Assembly: GCA_026692885.1 (NCBI GenBank) | Contig: JAPLNJ010001068.1 | Coordinates: 1-6,989 of the forward strand | Origin: Planctomycetota bacterium | GTDB lineage: Bacteria > Planctomycetota > Planctomycetia > Pirellulales > Pirellulaceae | Length of the DNA: 6,989 nucleotides | Direction: 5' to 3' | Shown here: positions 5,543-6,989 of the stretch, piece after piece | How positions within the stretch are numbered: the stretch's first letter is position 1 | Layout of the letters: each line of letters starts with the position of its first letter | The notes under the pieces: model-generated | What the model saw: only the letters and a program-made list of their open reading frames with translations | What the model was told of the DNA's origin: nothing | Databases searched by the model: none | Translations under genes and position numbers: made by a program

Positions 5543-6052
5543 ATGTCGACGCTGGCCCATCGGGATCTCGCTCGCCGACAAATCGAATTCGCTCGGAGCT
5601 ACACGCTGGGGCTCCTGCAGGACTTGGACGACGCGGACTGGTTTCGCCAGCCAAGCGAGGGCCTCACCCACATCGCTTGGCAGGTCGCCCATCTGGCGAT
5701 GGCCGAATATGGCTTGTGCCTGTTCCGGATTCGTGGTCGGCGGCCGGAAGACATGACGTTGATGCCCGGCAAATTTCGCAAACAGTTCAGCCGCGGCTCG
5801 CAACCGGATCCGCAGCCGGCCAACAACCCCACGCCGACGGAAATCCGCGAAGTGCTGGCACGGATCCACGAGCAGGCCCTGCAGGAGCTGGCCGGCTACA
5901 GCGAGGCGTTGTTGAACGAACCGACGGAAGACCCGCGGGCGGTGTTCGACACGAAACTGGGATCCCTCTTCTTTTGCCCGCATCACGAGATGCTGCACGC
6001 GGGCCAGATCGGCTTGCTGCGGCGTCTGCTGGGCAAGACGCCGGTGCGCTAG
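5543..6052 (+). CDS. DinB-family four-helix metalloprotein
   Basis: A 169-residue protein with the layout of the DinB/YfiT fold: an N-terminal helix (LARRQIEFARSYTLGLLQDL), HIAWQVAHLAMAEYGL (43-58, H50), and near the C-terminus HHEMLHAGQIGLLRRLLG (147-164). The triad H50, H148 and H152 fits the His-x(n)-His-x3-His metal site (often Zn or Ni) of the family. Known members include thiol S-transferases, maleylpyruvate isomerase and stress-induced proteins, so the reaction cannot be assigned. The preferred start is the ATG at 5543, with GAGGAG 6 nt upstream; the frame extends further upstream into the CAP gene, but that part lacks family features. The short gap suggests co-transcription with the CAP-domain gene. 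The protein has no signal peptide and should be cytoplasmic. Confidence 0.88.
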   Translation: MSTLAHRDLARRQIEFARSYTLGLLQDLDDADWFRQPSEGLTHIAWQVAHLAMAEYGLCLFRIRGRRPEDMTLMPGKFRKQFSRGSQPDPQPANNPTPTEIREVLARIHEQALQELAGYSEALLNEPTEDPRAVFDTKLGSLFFCPHHEMLHAGQIGLLRRLLGKTPVR

Positions 6053-6110
6053 GAAATCCTGGGCTACTGTATTTCTCCCGCGCCCCCCATTTCCCCCGAA
6101 CGCGAATCGC

Positions 6111-6116
6111 TATAAT
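6111..6116 (+). promoter_or_regulatory. Probable -10 box of lemA
   Basis: A perfect TATAAT stands in the 160-bp gap before the LemA gene. Transcription would begin near 6123, leaving a 5' leader of about 90 nt that is GC-rich. No strong -35 hexamer lies 16-18 nt upstream (the sequence there is C-rich), so the promoter may be weak or need an activator. Confidence 0.5.
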
Positions 6117-6195
6117 GCAGCCTGACTGCGATGCCTGCCGGGCGTTCCGGGGCGGTCGGTCGCCGCGGACGCCGACTCGCGATGTGTTCGAAGAC

Positions 6196-6205
6196 TAAGG
6201 AGGTG
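6196..6205 (+). promoter_or_regulatory. Near-perfect Shine-Dalgarno of lemA
   Basis: TAAGGAGGTG is a long match to the 16S rRNA 3' tail, with GGAGG ending 9 nt before the ATG at 6213. It is the strongest ribosome binding site in the window and fixes the LemA start. Confidence 0.85.
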
Positions 6206-6212
6206 CCTTGCT

Positions 6213-6818
6213 ATGCTGACAGCTCTGCTGCTCATCCTGGTGGTGTTGGTGGTGGGGGCGCTGCTGATCGCCCTGATCGTCGTCGGGATGTATAACCGGC
6301 TGGTCACGTTGCGCAACCGCTACAAGAATGCCTTCTCGCAGATCGACGTGCAACTGAAACGGCGGTACGACCTGATCCCGAATCTGGTCGAGATCGCCAA
6401 GGGCTACATCAAGCACGAGCGGGAGACACTGGAAGCGGTGATTAAGGCCCGTAACGCGGCCTATGCGGCCGGGCAGCAGGCGGCTCATAGCCCCGGTGAT
6501 CCCGCGGCGATGGCGGCCTTGGGCGGGGCCGAAGGCCAGCTGACGGGCGCCCTGGGCCGGTTGTTCGCGGTCGCCGAGGCCTACCCCGATCTGAAGGCCA
6601 ACCAGAACATGCTGGCGCTGCAAGAGGAATTGTCGGCCACCGAGAACAAGATCGCCTTCGCGCGGCAGGCCTTCAATGATGCGGTGATGGCCTACAACAC
6701 GCAGCGGCAGACGTTCCCGACGGTGATCATCGCCTCGATGCTGAACTTCCAGGACGCCAACCTCTTCGAGGTCGAACGGTCTGAGGAACGGGCGGCCCCG
6801 AAGGTATCCTTCAACTGA
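6213..6818 (+). CDS. lemA: LemA family membrane protein
   Basis: A 201-residue protein, a typical LemA length. Residues 1-25 form one transmembrane helix (Leu/Val-rich), followed by the family signature YNRLVTLRNRYKNAFSQIDV (27-46), then QLKRRYDLIPNLVEIAKGYI (47-66) and, later, YPDLKANQNMLALQEELSAT (124-143) with ENKIAFARQAFNDAVMAYN (144-162). The rest is a long helical bundle. The C-terminus ends FEVERSEERAAPKVSFN. LemA proteins are inner-membrane proteins of uncertain function, often encoded next to a TPM-domain (YgcG-like) protein or the HtpX protease. Neither is seen within the 170 bp that remain in the window; instead a dispersed repeat starts 30 bp after the stop. The name is a family label. 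Confidence 0.95.
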   Translation: MLTALLLILVVLVVGALLIALIVVGMYNRLVTLRNRYKNAFSQIDVQLKRRYDLIPNLVEIAKGYIKHERETLEAVIKARNAAYAAGQQAAHSPGDPAAMAALGGAEGQLTGALGRLFAVAEAYPDLKANQNMLALQEELSATENKIAFARQAFNDAVMAYNTQRQTFPTVIIASMLNFQDANLFEVERSEERAAPKVSFN

Positions 6819-6848
6819 ACGTCGCTCCGCGGAACTTCTGTTGAGGAT

Positions 6849-6956
6849 CGGCCTGAGCCGCGCAAAATTGTATCCCCGAAAGTTCTTGCAATGGTGAGAT
6901 TTGGTCCGGCTGTTGTTCCAGTGTGGCAGGTCGGGTCCCCATCCGGGCTTGCCCCG
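6849..6956 (-). repeat. 108-bp dispersed repeat, right copy (inverted)
   Basis: The reverse complement of this stretch aligns with 41-148 without gaps, with 14 differences. It is oriented toward the window centre, so the two copies form a divergent inverted pair about 6.7 kb apart. It starts 30 bp after the LemA stop. No transposase gene or target-site duplication is visible beside either copy, so the pair is unlikely to be the ends of a single transposon carrying the genes between. Confidence 0.85.
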
Positions 6957-6989
6957 GTGGAATTGGGTTTCGTACACTACGTCGGCAGA

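Noticed and set aside
6115..6198. 27-codon upstream ORF (starting MQPDCDACRAF) ending in the LemA Shine-Dalgarno
   Set aside because: Its ATG overlaps the TATAAT box, so it would not be in the transcript expected from that promoter, and it has no ribosome site.
41..6956. Composite transposon with the 108-bp repeats as ends
   Set aside because: No transposase or integrase is present, the copies differ at 14 sites, no target duplication is visible, and the enclosed genes look like ordinary chromosomal genes.
6195..6977. 260-codon open frame on the minus strand opposite LemA
   Set aside because: It starts outside the right-hand repeat, runs through it, then reads antisense to LemA; the repeat part shows no coding constraint.

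Overview
This 7-kb window looks like an ordinary stretch of chromosome from a GC-rich planctomycete, probably of the Pirellulales type. The main evidence is a complete fhcA gene (formyltransferase/hydrolase subunit A of tetrahydromethanopterin-linked C1 metabolism). A small secreted Tyr/Gly/Pro-rich protein of a style I associate with planctomycetes, a one-domain ceramidase-like secreted enzyme and several short intergenic palindromic repeats point the same way. The lineage is an inference from gene content and was not tested by a search.

Layout from left to right. Positions 41-148 hold a 108-bp repeat whose inverted partner lies at 6849-6956. Positions 149-519 hold no convincing gene but three separate palindromes. 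These sit where the body of a VapC toxin gene should be: only about 27 N-terminal codons of vapC survive (520-600, minus strand). Its AbrB-type antitoxin gene (597-827, minus) is intact and overlaps the toxin start by ATGA. A perfect inverted repeat lies just upstream of the antitoxin start. Next come a secreted ceramidase-like hydrolase (1024-2553, minus) and, divergently, a small secreted protein (2682-3092, plus). fhcA follows (3149-4807, minus), converging on the small secreted gene with a stem-loop repeat between them. To its right, all genes are on the plus strand: a Tat-exported CAP/SCP-domain protein (4899-5513), a DinB-fold protein 29 nt downstream (5543-6052), and a LemA-family membrane protein (6213-6818) with its own TATAAT box and a very strong ribosome binding site.

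The genes do not form an evident single pathway. Three of them act outside the cytoplasm (ceramidase-like, small secreted and CAP proteins), LemA sits in the membrane, and FhcA is cytoplasmic C1 metabolism, standing here without fhcB, fhcC or fhcD. I found no tRNA, rRNA, CRISPR array, transposase or phage gene. I do not see a clear new multi-gene system. The most interesting signals are the repeats: the inverted 108-bp pair bracketing the window, the palindrome cluster that replaced the VapC body, and a palindrome that appears to supply the fhcA stop codon.
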